A DNA stretch of 64,000 bases from Talpa occidentalis (taxonomy: Eukaryota; Chordata; Mammalia; Eulipotyphla; Talpidae): NCBI RefSeq assembly GCF_014898055.3, contig NW_023605083.1, forward strand, positions 64,582,228 through 64,646,227, in the 5' to 3' direction. Below the pieces are notes generated by a model. It did no database searches and was not told the origin of the DNA. It worked only from the letters and a program-made list of their open reading frames with translations. A program made the position numbers and the translations under genes. Below are positions 10,121 through 22,154 of the stretch, piece by piece. The stretch's first letter is position 1. Every line of letters starts with the position of its first letter.

Positions 10121-11389
10121 TAGAAGGAAGCATGGGGCCAGCAGAAAGCTTTTTTTTGTAACAGAACTGTGAAATATTGATCAATTTGATTCCATTGTAT
10201 GACCCAGGGACAATTTTACTAGCAGAAAATATGACTGTGTTATATGACTGCAATAAAAAATCACAGCCATGAGCCCAGGCCCAGAAAGCGAGCAAGCTGA
10301 CAGCGTAGGCAGGGTTGGTTGATTTTGTGTCTTTCTGCTGGTGTTAGTTTTTTGTTTGTTCCTTCATGGGACCAATGATGAGAGCTCGGTACAGATGAGA
10401 GGGAACAGGTCCCCAGTGAAATTTTATATTTCAAATGAAAATTTATAGAAGAAAAGCTTCACACTGAGTTTGTTTGCAGTTCTTTTGCAATTAGGAAATG
10501 TCCACTGTTTACTTGTAAATGCCAAGGGCACCAGTCTAGCTTGAAACTGTCCCGTGCAAGGTTTTGAAGCAGGGTCATGATTTGATGAACCTGCCACCTT
10601 ATCAGATACACGTTGAAGACAATGCATATTCGCTTGGAGTGTGAATGGAGCAGAATGTGATTGTGCAGGTGGCGATGCCCTTGTGGTCATGACGACGGGA
10701 GACTTGCTGTCCCTCTCAGAATGGGAACATCTTGCCGGCCTGGCAGTGGTGGTGGTGTTCCTAGATACATATCTTTGCTATGACATGGTCCTGTAATGTG
10801 AGCCATCTTCATCCGGTTCTTGTCTTCCAACTCTGGAGGACAAAAGGACAAACTAGCTATTGGATTTCTAAATAATGGGAGCAGAGTCTCCAGCACCAGT
10901 GCCTTCCTAAGGAATAACTTGTTGGAAGTTTAAAAGGTGAGATTTCACTTTTTTATACTGAGTTTAAGACTTAATCTTGCTGACATTGTGACTGCAACAT
11001 CTGGCAACTTGTTCAGGGTAATTGGGGCTTGGAAAGGGTGGAACAGGGCAGCCCCTCCTGGAGGCAGGGTTGAGTTGAGAGATTGCCCTGGCTTATTCTG
11101 GCCTTGCCTTGTTTTGGTCACACCAGGCACTGCAACCTCCGGGCCTTTGTACTTGCTCTGCCCTGAATGCATCCCCCGTTATTTTTGTGGCTCATTTCCT
11201 CACATTAACATATCCTCAGCAAACCTCTCACTATAGTATTTGAAATTATGCTGTGCACCTTTTCAACTCATTTTTCTCCATAGTACTCTTGCCACCTAGC
11301 AGTATACGTTTTACCTTTTCTAAAAAATTATCTTTTTTTTGTCTCCTTCCTCTTTTCCCCAAGAATCTAATTTTTGAAGGCAGGTCTTA
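10120..11389. other. Unique sequence, no gene seen
   Basis: No clear repeat or exon. The AT-rich stretch 10160-10260 (atattgatcaatttgattcc) could be a small conserved element. Confidence 0.35.
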
Positions 11390-12240
11390 AAAAAATGTTT
11401 TTTTCTCACTTTTCATTTGGAAAGAACTTCACACTTATGAAAATTTGCTAAATTAACGCAAAGAGTGTTCATATACCCTTCACCCAGCTAGCTTCCTCAA
11501 ATGTTACCTCCTTATATAACCATAGTATAATGCTCAAATTAGGCAATGAAATTAATATTAATATGGGAAATTAATAGTAATGCAGTAGTGTGAACTAATC
11601 TGCAGACCTATTCCTATTTCACCAGTGCGTCTACTAATGGCCATTTTCTGGTCCAGGATCCAACCCAGGATTCCACGTGGCTTGTAGTTGCCTGGTCTCC
11701 ATAGTCTCTGCCTGCCTGGGACGAATCCTTGGCCTTTTTTGAATCCTCTGCCCCTGGCCCCTTTAGAGTCCTGACTTGGTATTTAGATTAGCCCTGATGC
11801 AGTTCTGCCAGTGGGACCCCAGAGGGATGCAGGCCCCTTCTCCCTGCATTGCATCTCGAGGTGCGGATGGCAGATGACTTCTCTCTGTGATGTGAATTTG
11901 AATGCCTGGTGAAGGCGGCGCCTGCCAGGTGTCACCTTTGTAAAGTTCTTCTCTTCCCCTTCTTTTCATTAGTGTTTTGGGGGGATACTTTGCCATAATG
12001 CACATAGCTTGCTTGTCATTCCTTTTGTCCACTCATTTTAGCATCCGTGAAGGATTCTTGTCTGCAACAGTGATACTGTGATGTTTGCCAAATAGTAATT
12101 TCCTATTGCCATCATTCCTTCTACATGTCTTCATGTGAATACTGAAGAATGAGCTCTTCCTTGCTCCCAGGGTTTTTGTCTTCACCTCTCGTTTGGTTAT
12201 ATTTCTAGTGCTCACAGTGTTGACACATAGCTGGGTCAAA
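11390..12240 (-). mobile_element. Old L1 (L1M) 3' UTR fragment
   Basis: In order: gtgttcatatacccttcacc, caggatccaacccaggattc, gcctgccaggtgtcacc, ttttagcatccgtgaagg and gtttgccaaatagtaat. This is the antisense of the long L1M 3' UTR found across placentals. The L1 promoter end would lie to the right. It is decayed and non-coding. Confidence 0.65.
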
Positions 12241-12714
12241 GCGGATAATTTTTGAGTGAATGGATGAGAGAGTATTCTAGAAAGGGAGATTCAGTAGGTC
12301 AGATTACAGAAGCTGCAATTCATACTTTTACTAGTCTCTTCTGGTTAGCCTGAATTGGTGATTTAGAAGGGGAGGGCTCTCTTAGCTGTCTCCTCTCCGC
12401 ATGCGCCCAAGGGGCTTGACAGTTCAGTGTGTCCCCTTTTCAGCGCTGCACATTCTGAAAAGGAGCCCAGGGCATCCCTGATCTTGTAGAACAGAAAGCG
12501 CCAAGAGCGTGGCGAGCAGCCCAGGGGAGCAGGCTGGCAGGAGTGTTAGCGGGGGCTGGCGGAGCTGGCTGCTCACTGCCAGTGACTTAGCTGAACAGCA
12601 GCCTCGGTGGGCAGGATGCCCCAATGGTTGATGGCAGAGGTCCTGGGGCCCCCACTAGTGTGACTGTAACTGGGGGCTGCCCAGAGCCACTTCACGTCTC
12701 CTGAGACGTGCTGG

Positions 12715-12835
12715 CTCGCTTGAATATTTTATGAGTTTTTCTTTATAAAAAATTAAAACTCAGTCACACTGGCTTTGGAAAAGCCTGTGATAATCAGGTT
12801 TTTATTTATGAGTTGCATTGTGTGTGTGTCTGAGT
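12715..12835. promoter_or_regulatory. Candidate conserved non-coding element
   Basis: Repeat-free AT-rich block with ctttataaaaaattaaaact and gataatcaggtttttattta followed by a TG run. Conservation is inferred from composition only. Confidence 0.25.
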
Positions 12836-12839
12836 GTTG

Positions 12840-13900
12840 TGCGCGCACCCTGAAGAGAAATACTGGCTGCTGGAGCCTCCTGGCCATCCAGCTGGCAGAC
12901 TTTTATGCCAGGAGCCCCCTTGGTGAGGGGTAGCCTTTCATAGTCAGGAGAGGCCTGGCTGCCCCCGTGCTGTGTGCTGGTCTCAGAGGAGCGTGCCTGG
13001 TGGCACCTTCTCCACCAGAACGGAGAAGGTTTAGTGGCTTGGGCTCAGCGCCTCCTGGTCTCTTTTTGCCAGCTCTGCATGGTGCTCCTGAGAGGTGGCC
13101 AATCAGGGGTGGTGGTTCTCATATGGAAAATCCAAGACCCGAAAAGGGGAGTTGATTGCCTCTCCAGGGAGCTGAGGGATCTGGAAATCATGAGAGTTAA
13201 AGAAATGTCAGTACTGGTAGAACTACAGGGGGATAGCTGAACACCAGCTACCACGCTGTCAACACTCTCCTGGGTGGAGGCAGCAGCAAAGAGTGACATG
13301 GACATGGAAGACAGGGCAAGAGCAAAGAACTTCAGGAACCTCCCTTCAACCTGTTTATTGAGCATTTACTATGTGACACTGAGGTGGGGGCATGGAGGGA
13401 TTCCACCGGGTCTCGAAAGACCACTCAACAGGGACAGTCAGCTTCCTGTGCTCTCTGGTTAGGGATGTGGGAGATCAGTTTGCTGAACCTGGGGTTATAG
13501 CTGTCAGCCCAGCCATGCGTTCACCCAGCATGGGAAGCCCCCAGCTTAGCGCACATGGAGGAGCCATGACAGTGACACTTCACAGTAGCAGTAGAAGGAC
13601 TTGGCAGTGCAGGTTTCTGCAGTTTGCCACCGGGCTGCTTACAGTTTTGCTCAGCCACACGTTTGCATCCCACCTGGCTGAGGGCATGGGCTCTACCTCG
13701 TAGCCTGTTCCACAAGCAGAAGACAGTTGTATGGTTATTAGCACTGGCAATGGGCTTGCCTTGCTAGCATGCAGGGACAGGGGCAGCATCTGTCCCACTG
13801 GTGGTCCTGGCTCTTCCCCTCGGAACCTGGCAATGATCGAGAGACCCTTTGCCATTTTCAAAAGTTATTTGAACAGAAAACTCCATTTATCATGAAGCTA
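12840..13900. other. Unique sequence, no gene seen
   Basis: Good pyrimidine tract ends ctctttttgccag at 13072. An open frame continues to 13240 with a charged C-terminal part (RELRDLEIMRVKEMSVL), but there is no 5' splice site in range and no family match. Confidence 0.35.
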
Positions 13901-13904
13901 TTGC

Positions 13905-14045
13905 ATCTGTCAGACCAAGGTTGGAGTCCTGAGCCTGGATTCTTCCTTTTAATAGCTGGAAGTAGCTGTAGTAGTTGTACTTCCTTGTAGTGTGACTGCA
14001 GGTAAATTACTTCCCCTCTCTGGTCTGTTTCCTCTTTTGTCAGAT
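13905..14045 (+). repeat. MIR SINE fragment
   Basis: ttggagtcctgagcctggat, tgtagtgtgactgcaggtaa and tcccctctctggtctgtttc follow the MIR order. Confidence 0.55.
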
Positions 14046-14259
14046 CAGTTTAGTTATGCACCTGGATTCTTCTGCTGTGAGCTTCAGAGCCAGTGAGTGA
14101 AACGTACGCAGAGATGGCACAGGGCAGAGCTTGTTGTTTGTCACGGGGCTGCTGTTCCTCTGTCATCTGAAGTCTTTGGGTTGAAGGGTTTTCCTGAGGC
14201 CATTTACCTGTCAGGCTGAGGGTGTTCTGTATTTATCCAGTCAGCTGAGGGCGCCTACC

Positions 14260-14400
14260 TGGTGATCACCCAGGTGAGTGTCCCATCTGATTCTCCACAC
14301 CTGCAAGAGAAACTCTGAGGCTGGTGAGGCCAGGAGTCACCCAGCTCAGAGCTGAATTGGGATTGTGCTGCGACCCCCTTGGAGAAGAAAAGGAAACAGC
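14260..14400 (-). repeat. MIR SINE fragment
   Basis: gagaaactctgaggctgg, gtcacccagctcagagctg and gaattgggattgtgctg match the reverse-complement MIR body. It overlaps a tempting open segment at 14241-14273. Confidence 0.5.
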
Positions 14401-14639
14401 ATGTGACTGCTGGAGCAGCTTCTTCCATCCTCTTCAGGGGAGGCAGCACTTTCAGAGCTTCACACCACCCTGAAAAGTTTCCTGTAAATCAAATCCTCTT
14501 TTGGACTCTATGCCTGCGTAAAAGATTTTTATGACAAAGCTTTTTATAAAGTGAAAGGTGCCTTCTATAAAGTGAATCATCATTCCTGGGTTTTCCTTTG
14601 TATCAACCTGGTTTCCCTTATGTTATGTTCTCTTGCTTT

Positions 14640-14850
14640 TTTGGGGGCTTCTGCTATTTTTATTATCCAAGGTAAATACGTGTTCATTGTTGAACAGTCA
14701 GGAAGTTCAGATGAGTAAGAAGGGAATTAAAAAAAAATTCTAAATCACCATAACCTTCTTCCTGCCCAGAAATTGTTCTGGGTGTTGATGTTTGACGTGT
14801 TGATATTTTGATGTATGTGTTTAGTAGACCTATGACATGTACATAACTTA
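14640..14850. repeat. Probable ancient LINE 3'-end fragment
   Basis: aggtaaatacgtgttcattg, gttgaacagtcaggaagttc and taaatcaccataacc resemble the same ancient dispersed repeat seen near 4.4 kb. Family and strand are not resolved. Confidence 0.35.
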
Positions 14851-15279
14851 AAAAGTTAAATATTTGCAAGTGTTTACTGGCATCTGCTATACACACAGTA
14901 CCACGACTAAATCAGGGATTTCTCCTGGTAGCAATTTATGTAGAAAAAAGACGGGAAAAAAGGAAAGTAGAAGCAGGACTGAAATTGGGAGTCTGAAATT
15001 AACAGTGACCATCACTGTGGGCTCTGAGAGTTTTGACCCCAACCACTTGTGATTGGGTATGAGATGAGCAGGTAGGGCAGAGGGACGATAAGTTGACAGC
15101 TGCCAGGAGGGTAATATATGCTGGGCAAAGAAGGTGGTTTTAGTTGGGGTCTGTACACAGGGGAACAAGAGGCAAGGAGAGATCTGGGGTGGTTTATTTT
15201 GCATGTGGATGACCAATATCCTTCTTCCATTGCAAAGATCAAGAGAGATTCTTTTTCAAAGGCCAATTGACATTACTTA

Positions 15280-18200
15280 GGTGAGTCTTTTCCTGAGTTT
15301 TCTGTTCTGTTCCATTGGTGTTTGTTTACTCTTTCATTACTTGATTACTGCAGCTTTATGGTAAGTCTTAAGGACAGCGGGTAGTGAAAGTTTTCTGATA
15401 GGTTCTTCAATATGGTGCTGACTCCTTTAAGTTTTTTGTCTCTCATCTATACTTTGGAATCAGTTTGTTGATATCCGTAAAATAATTTGTTGGATTTTGA
15501 CTGGGATTCTGTTGAATGTATAGGTTAAGTTGGCAAGAGTTGACATCTTCGCAATATTGAGTATTTCATGAACATGGAATATCTTTCCATTTATTTACAT
15601 TGTCTTTAATTTCTTTGCTCGGAGGTTGTCGTTTTCTTCATATACAGTTCATATTTTGTTATTTATATCTAAGTTCTTTTTTTTTGGAGTTAGTGTAAGT
15701 GATACTGTGTTTTACATTTCTAATTCCAGTTATTTGCTGGTATATGGCAAAGCTTTTGACTTTTATTTTAACCTTATCTCCTGCAGCCTTCCTATAGTCA
15801 CTTATTAGTTCCAGTTTTTCTTATTGATTACGTGGGGTTTTCTACAGATAGTCAAGTCTGTGATTTGTAAATGAAGACAGTTTAATTTCTTCCTTCCAAC
15901 CTGCATACTTTTCTATTTCCTTTTCTAGTCTTACTGTATTTGCTGGGATTTCCCAGTAAGATGTTGAGTACGAGTGGTTAGAAGGGACCTTGTCTTGTTC
16001 CCAAGTTTAGTGGGAAGATAGCTAGTTTCTTGCTATTAGGTACACTGTTAGCTCTAGGTTTTTTTGTACATTTTTTTTAATCAAATGAAAATGTTCTCAT
16101 TATTCCTAGTTTTCTGAGAGTTTTATCATGAATGCTTGTTGGATCTTGTCAAATGTACATCTATTGATGTGAAATAATTTCTTCTTTAGCCTGTTGATGT
16201 GATGGATTATGTTAATTGATTTTCAAGTATTGAGCCAGCCTTGTAGACCTGGAATAAAGCCCATTTGGTCATGGTGTACATTTCTTTTTATACCTTGTTG
16301 GATTCAATTTGTTAATATTTTGTTGATGAATTATGCATAAATGTTCAGGAGAGATTCTGGTTTGTGGTTTCCTTTTCTTGTAGTGTCTTAATTTGGTTCT
16401 GGTATTAGAGTAATGCTGCTTTCATAAAACAAGATAGAAATTGTTCCTTCTGCTTTTGTTTCCTACAAGAGAGTGTATAGTTATTTTTGTCCGATAACTA
16501 TTTGTTAGAATTCACCACCAAAACCATCTGGCCTAGTGCTTTCTTTTTTTGAAAGGTTAGTAATTATTGATTTACTTTCTTTCATATTTAGATTTACAGT
16601 TATATTTAGGAATATTTAGTACATATTTCTCTTTGTGTGATTTTGGTAGATTATACCTTTCAGGTAATTGATTTGTTACATCTAAGTTGTCAAATTTGTG
16701 AGCAAAGACTTGTTCATTATCTTCTTTTATTCTATTAATGTCCTTAAGGTTAGTAGTGATGGCCTCTATTCCATTTCTGAGATTAGTAATTTGTGTTTTC
16801 TGTCTTTTTCTCTTGAGTAGCCTGAGCAATCAATTTTATTTATCAATTTTATAGCTTTTTCCCTAAAGAACCTATCTTTGGTTTCATTAATTTTCTCTAT
16901 TGATTTTCAGTTACCAATTGCACTCATTTTTGTTTCAATTTTTGTTATTTCTTTTCTTGTGATTGTTTTAAGTTTGTATTGCTCTCCTTTAGTTTGCAAA
17001 GGTAGATGCATAGATTATTGACTTTAGACCTTTGGTTTTCTCCTGTATATGTATTCAGAGCTTTAAAATTCTGTCTAGAGCACTGTATCTGTTGCTTCCA
17101 CCAAAGTTTGATTTACATTTTAATTTTCATTTCGTTCAAAATATTTAAAAATTTTTCACGATACTTCTGCTTTAGTTGATGTGCTAATTAGATGTGTATA
17201 TTCAGTCTCCAACATTTTGAACTCTGAAGCAAACATCTGAAAATTTAACAATTTCTTTTTTTAAGTTTCTTTTTTAAACTCTGTTGTGGTCTGAGAGCAT
17301 ACTTTGTATTGTTTCTATGTTTTAAATCTTGGTAAGGTGTGTTTTATGGCCTAGAAAGTGATCTGTTTTGGTGAATGTCCCTTGTAAGCATGAGAAGAAT
17401 GTGTATTCTCTTGTTGGTACTCACTGATAGAGACATCTGATTGATAATGCAGTTCAATCAAACTCTGTCCTTCCAGATTTTCTCCTTGCTGCACAATTTA
17501 TTGACAGGATATTGATGGTGGTGGATTTGTCTGTTTTTCTTACAAGTTTCTGTCCCACATAGGGTGATGTTGTGTTGTTAGGTACACATACACATTAAAG
17601 ATTGTTATATCTTCCTAGATAATTAGCCCTGTTTTTGTTATGTGATGCCTTTCTTTATCCCTCATAATCTTCTTTGTTGTCACCTCTGCTTTGTCTGAAA
17701 TGAATATATATATATACACTCTATATATTTCTTTTAATTAATTAAGTTATATATTCTTATTAGTGATAAAATGCTCCATGTTCAATTTTAATTCAAATAT
17801 ATCTGTCACTTTATATTTAAAGTGGATATTTTGTAGACAACATATAAATGGATCTTGGTTGGTTGGTTGGTTTTTTCAGTCTATTCTGATAGTCTGCCTT
17901 TTAATTGATCTATTTAGACCATTCATCTTAAGTGATTATTGCATGGTTTTATTAATATCTACCATATTTATAACTTTTTACTTTGTCCCTATTCTTTTTT
18001 TTGTCTCCCAGTTTTTCCCTTGTTTTAATGAGCTTTTTATGTTCTTATTTTCTCCCTTTTTATCATACAGAATTCTTGAAGAATTTTTTTTGAGTGATTG
18101 TTCTATACTTCAGAATATATATTTACAACTAACCTAAGCTCACTTTCAGATACTACTATACCACTTAACAGGTGAAACAGGTGCTTTCCTAGTTACTCCA

Positions 18201-18480
18201 ACCAATCTCTTATAACATTGTTGTCACTCATTTCACCTATCCATAAGCTATAGTCATCAGATATTGCTGCTATTATTTTGAACAAATTGTTATCTATTAG
18301 GTCAATTAAGAATAGGAGAAATAAAATATTTCATTTTACTTGGATTTATTCCTTCTCCAGCATTATTCCTTTCTTTGTGTATATCAAGTTTCTGACCTAC
18401 ATTTATTTCTTCTCTCAGAAAAACCTTTAACGTTTCTAGTGAGGCAAGAACTGATGACAAATTCCCTCCAATTGTGTCTT
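15280..18480 (-). pseudogene. Decayed L1 ORF2 (endonuclease and reverse transcriptase), copy A
   Basis: The plus strand reads as antisense L1 ORF2: gttctgttccattggtgttt at the 3' side, then ggaatatctttccatttatt and gattttctacagatagtcaa. An antisense reading at 16829-16572 keeps the linker between endonuclease and reverse transcriptase (residues such as RKRQKTQITNLRNGIEAIT). The endonuclease side lies near 17.8-18.1 kb (ggatattttgtagacaacat). Stops and frameshifts break every frame, so it is a fossil of an old L1M-type element. Confidence 0.8.
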
Positions 18481-19164
18481 TATTTCTCCTTTACTCTTGA
18501 AGAATAATTTCACTGGATACAGATTTCTAGGTTGGTGGTTTTTTTCTTAGAACACCTTAAATATATCTCACTTTGCTATTTTCTTGCTTGACTGGTTTTT
18601 GAAGAGAACTTATTTTTCTGTAGAAATAAGAGAGGAAAACTTTCTTTTTCCTCTTCTTGTTTCTTTCAAGATTTCCTCTTTGTCTTTGATTTCCTGCAGT
18701 TTGAATATAATATGGCTAGGTGTAGATTTTTGTTGTTGTTATTCAGGTTGATGCTCTCTGAGCTTCCTGGACCTGTGGTTTGATGTCTGCCATTGATTTT
18801 GCAAACTTTTCAGTCATTATTACTTCAACCTTCTTCTTTTTTTACCTTCTCATTCTGGTATACTCTTCGTGTATGTTATAGTTTTTGTAATTGCCTCATA
18901 GTTCTTGAGTGATTTGCTTTGGTTTTTTTTTTTTACTATTTTTTCTTTGTTTCTTAGGGAGGTTACTATTTCTAGCATTTCCTCTTTTGATTCTTTGTAG
19001 AATGTTAATCTTTTTGCTTATATTACCATCTGTTTTTGCATGTTGTCCACCTTTTCCATTAAAGCCATGAGCATGGTAATCATAGTTATTTTAAATTCCT
19101 GTTTCGAGAATTTCAAAGTCTGTGTCATATTTGACTCTAACTCTGATGCCTGTTGCGTCTCCAG

Positions 19165-19196
19165 GCTCTGTTTGTGTTTTTTTTTTTTTTTGTTTG

Positions 19197-19225
<29 letters not shown>
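19165..19225 (+). repeat. T-rich low-complexity expansion
   Basis: Two long T runs separated by tgtttgt inside L1 copy A. Confidence 0.95.
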
Positions 19226-19228
<3 letters not shown>

Positions 19229-19364
19229 CTTAGCCTGGCTTGCAATTTTTTGTTGAAAGGCAAACACCCTATATCTAGTAATAGGAACTGAGGTAATCAA
19301 CATTTTAGTGTGAGGTCGAAAGCCATACATGGTATGCTGGGTAAAAGGAAATGAGATTAATAGG

Positions 19365-19803
19365 CCTGTTGACTTTAAATCAAAAATAGCCAGCTAATTT
19401 ACTAGTAGAATGAGTTTATTCAGGAATAGCCAGAGGAATGCAATTTTGGAAATGCATGCTATAGTGGACCCTAGGCAATTAAAAAAAAAAAAAAAGATTA
19501 GTAGAGTTTGCTTATAGAGGAAAGAAGGGGCTGTTCAAAATGAGAGTTCATTGGAGGAAAGAGCCCAAGGTGCTGATGTCTTCTCATTCATTGGTCTTCA
19601 GCACTTCCCACTGGTGGGGCTGTTACTGGGCAGGATAACATTTTTGGAACTGTAGATGACTTCCCATTAGGGCATGCAAGGAAGACAAGTACATGGTGGC
19701 AAGTGACAATGTGTAAGAGCACCCTCTACAGACCTTCCCAGCTCTAATTTTAGTTAAGGCTTTCTTATTTAATGTTCAGAACCTTTAGGAAAGATTTGTA
19801 TTT
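19365..19803 (-). mobile_element. LTR-like insertion inside L1 copy A
   Basis: The 439-bp block is absent from the homologous L1 copy B at about 21115 and is flanked by the direct repeat attaatagg (19356-19364 and 19804-19812). On the minus strand it shows a TATA-like cctctataagc, a polyadenylation signal gaataaac and an end gtcaaca, the order expected for a solo LTR. The 9-bp repeat is longer than usual for an LTR, and the 5' boundary lacks a clear TG, so the class is not certain. Confidence 0.45.
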
Positions 19804-20689
19804 ATTAATAGGAGTTAGGCTGTGTTTACAGATTGCTCTAGCTGTAGGTGTCAGAGGCTGAAGCTTAACTGTGGTATCCTTGCTTCTGTTTTCTCTGCTG
19901 TTGAAACTCTATTCTAGAGTTTCCTTAGAGATTCCTTGAAAAGATTTTTGAAAAGACCTTGCTGGTCTTTTAGCAATAATCCTCTCTGATTATTTGGGAA
20001 CCCTATTGATGTAATCAAGTGCCGGGGGAGGAGGAGGAGGAGAATCACTTTGGAGAATCCTTTGAACAGTTCTCAGTCTTGGTAGGCCTGGCCCCTGGGC
20101 TGTGAGTTTAACCAGTGCTATTAGTTTTCTTTTTCTCCTTAGTTCAGACAGGAAAGCCTGAGGGTACTGGAGTTGAATATTTCTCTTCCTCTTCAGGCTC
20201 TGGTAAAACTCACTTTAGTTAGGCTCAGGCAAATAGATTCTCTCGATGGTAGACTTTTGTGGAATAAAACAGAATATTCTGGGTATATTTCAAAATTGTT
20301 ACTTTTCCCCTCCCCCAGAAGATTTCTCTTCTATCTCAAACCTGGGAAGCTGGTAAGGCACCCAGGTAAAACTCAGAAAGTGTTGGGGCCCTCAGAGTTT
20401 TTAATCTCTTAGGCCAGTCCATGCTCAGTCTCCAGCAACCATCTAAGTGTTCCTATACTAGCTCTAGTGGCAGCTTCAGCTCCTGGTATGTGGCATTTGT
20501 CTTTATTCTCCTGTCTCTCCTGCTTTCAGGGCAGTGATTTGTCATGTGACCTCAGTCCTCGCATAGATCTAAGACAAGTCTCCAGTTTATTCATGAGCAA
20601 GGGGAGTGATGACTTCCCAAGCTCTTTATGTATTGAAGTGGAACCTGGAACTGAGGTTCACATCATCTCTTTCTTTTATCTCTTAGTAT

Positions 20690-21985
20690 TTCGGTTTGAG
20701 TAGTGTCTCCTGACCTGTCTTCTAACTCAGTGATTATTTCCTTGACTGTTCCCGGTACACTGAAGAGCCCATCAAAGGCATTCTTCACTTCTATAACTGT
20801 GCACTTGGTTTCTAGCATTTTCTTTCTCTTTCCTTAGGGTTTCCATCTCTGTGTAGGGTATCCATCTGTTCTTTTGTCTGACTTTTTCACAAGAGCCCTT
20901 GACATATGAGTCATAGTTATTTTAAATTATATTTCAAAATTGGTGTTATATCTGGGTCTGGTTATGAGGCCTGCTTTGTTTCTCTAGACTGTTTTTTTCT
21001 GCTTTTTAGCAGGCCTTGTAATTTTTTATTGAAAGCTGCAAATGGTATATGTAGTAATAGAAACTGGGGCGGGGGTCTTAAGAATTTTAGCAGGAAGTTT
21101 TATACTTCTCTATGTCACATTACTGGGCTGAGTTTTATGTTTGCTCAAAATATAGATGTCAGAGGCTTCAGTTTCCACCTTTTTTGTTATTTTCTTCCTT
21201 TCTTGTTGTCCTTAGGTTTCCCTAAGTATGCCTTCTTAAGTAGAATTTGTGTCGTGTGACTTTCCCATGTTATACTCTGATCTTTTTGATGTGATGGGAA
21301 GATATTAGGGAGAGGAAGTGGTTTATATTCATGATTAAATTTCATATGGTTTAGTGATCTGGGTTCCTGGGCTGTATGGTCTCTAGAAGCATTTCTAAGT
21401 TTTTTCTTTTTCTGCGCTATGGGAGACAGGAAGGTTCGAGGGTGCAGGGTGGCATGGTCCTGTTTTCTTTCCTCCAGGTCAGGTAAGTCTATGAGGTCAG
21501 GTAAGTTTGTGATCAAGTAGTTTCTCTTGAGGACAGGCCTATGTTTTGGAGAACAGAATGACTGTACCATTTCAAAATGGTCACTTTTCCTTCTTTCTCC
21601 CACTTTCCTTACTGAAGCACAAAGCTTTTGAGGTTCCCACAATGTGTGGTGACTCCCTTTAGATCTGGTCTCCGGGACTGTTCAGCTCTCAAGCTAGTCC
21701 ACACTCAGCTTCTAGCAATTAGACAAGTGCAGTTTTAAGAGATCCTACCAGTTATTAGCTCTCGCCTTCTTCTCCAGTTCCCCATAAAATACTTTCCTTT
21801 GCCTTTGCCTTACCAATTTTCAGGGTGGTGCTTAGCTCTGTGACCTCAGTTTTCCCATCTAAAGACAGTTGTTGATTTTCAGTTCAACTTTTTTCTTGTG
21901 AGGAGATGAGAGGGATGACCGCCACACACTCTCCAAGTGAGAGCTGAAACTGGGGTCCTCACCTGGTAGATTTTGATGTCCTCTT
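20690..21985 (-). mobile_element. L1 copy B: ORF1 start and 5' region only
   Basis: The second copy of the L1 5' part follows directly after copy A in the same orientation. The block gtcatagttattttaaatta at 20912 matches atcatagttattttaaattc in copy A. Then gtaattttttattgaaagct matches gcaattttttgttgaaaggc, and atgtcagaggcttcag matches gtgtcagaggctgaag. Reverse transcriptase is not present. Confidence 0.7.
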
Positions 21986-22154
21986 CTTTCATGTTTGGGC
22001 TGGAGGATTTGCTTCTCTTAAATTCACCAGTAGATGGGGACACAACCGAGCCTGGGCACATGGTAATGCCTGTGCCCACCTGTGGTCCGCATTGTATTTC
22101 TAATGGACAGCTCTGTTCTCCACTCTCTAGGCTGCTGGGAGTCTGTTCAGGGTA

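Larger units (their letters stand above)
18480..20690 (-). mobile_element. L1 copy A: ORF1 and 5' region
   Basis: Continues copy A toward its 5' end. An antisense reading at 19263-19018 retains an ORF1 N-terminal coiled-coil segment (QEFKITMITMLMALMEKVDN), broken upstream by a T-rich expansion at 19165-19225. The 5' UTR-like part, 19230-20690, is homologous to 20990-21985, for example ggccagtccatgctcagtct versus agctagtccacactcagctt. Confidence 0.75.

Noticed and set aside
9675..10295. 206-codon minus-strand open frame with Thr-His repeats
   Set aside because: It crosses the GT microsatellite and L2/MIR fragments, so it is a chance frame.
14241..14273. 33-bp segment with both splice sites reading SAEGAYLVITQ
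   Set aside because: It overlaps the edge of a minus-strand MIR, and its only open frame is phase 0, which cannot join the exon at 37191 directly.
17763..18137. 124-codon hydrophobic open frame that looks like a multi-pass membrane protein
   Set aside because: It is the antisense strand of decayed L1 ORF2, and AT-rich antisense sequence gives Phe/Leu/Ile-rich readings.
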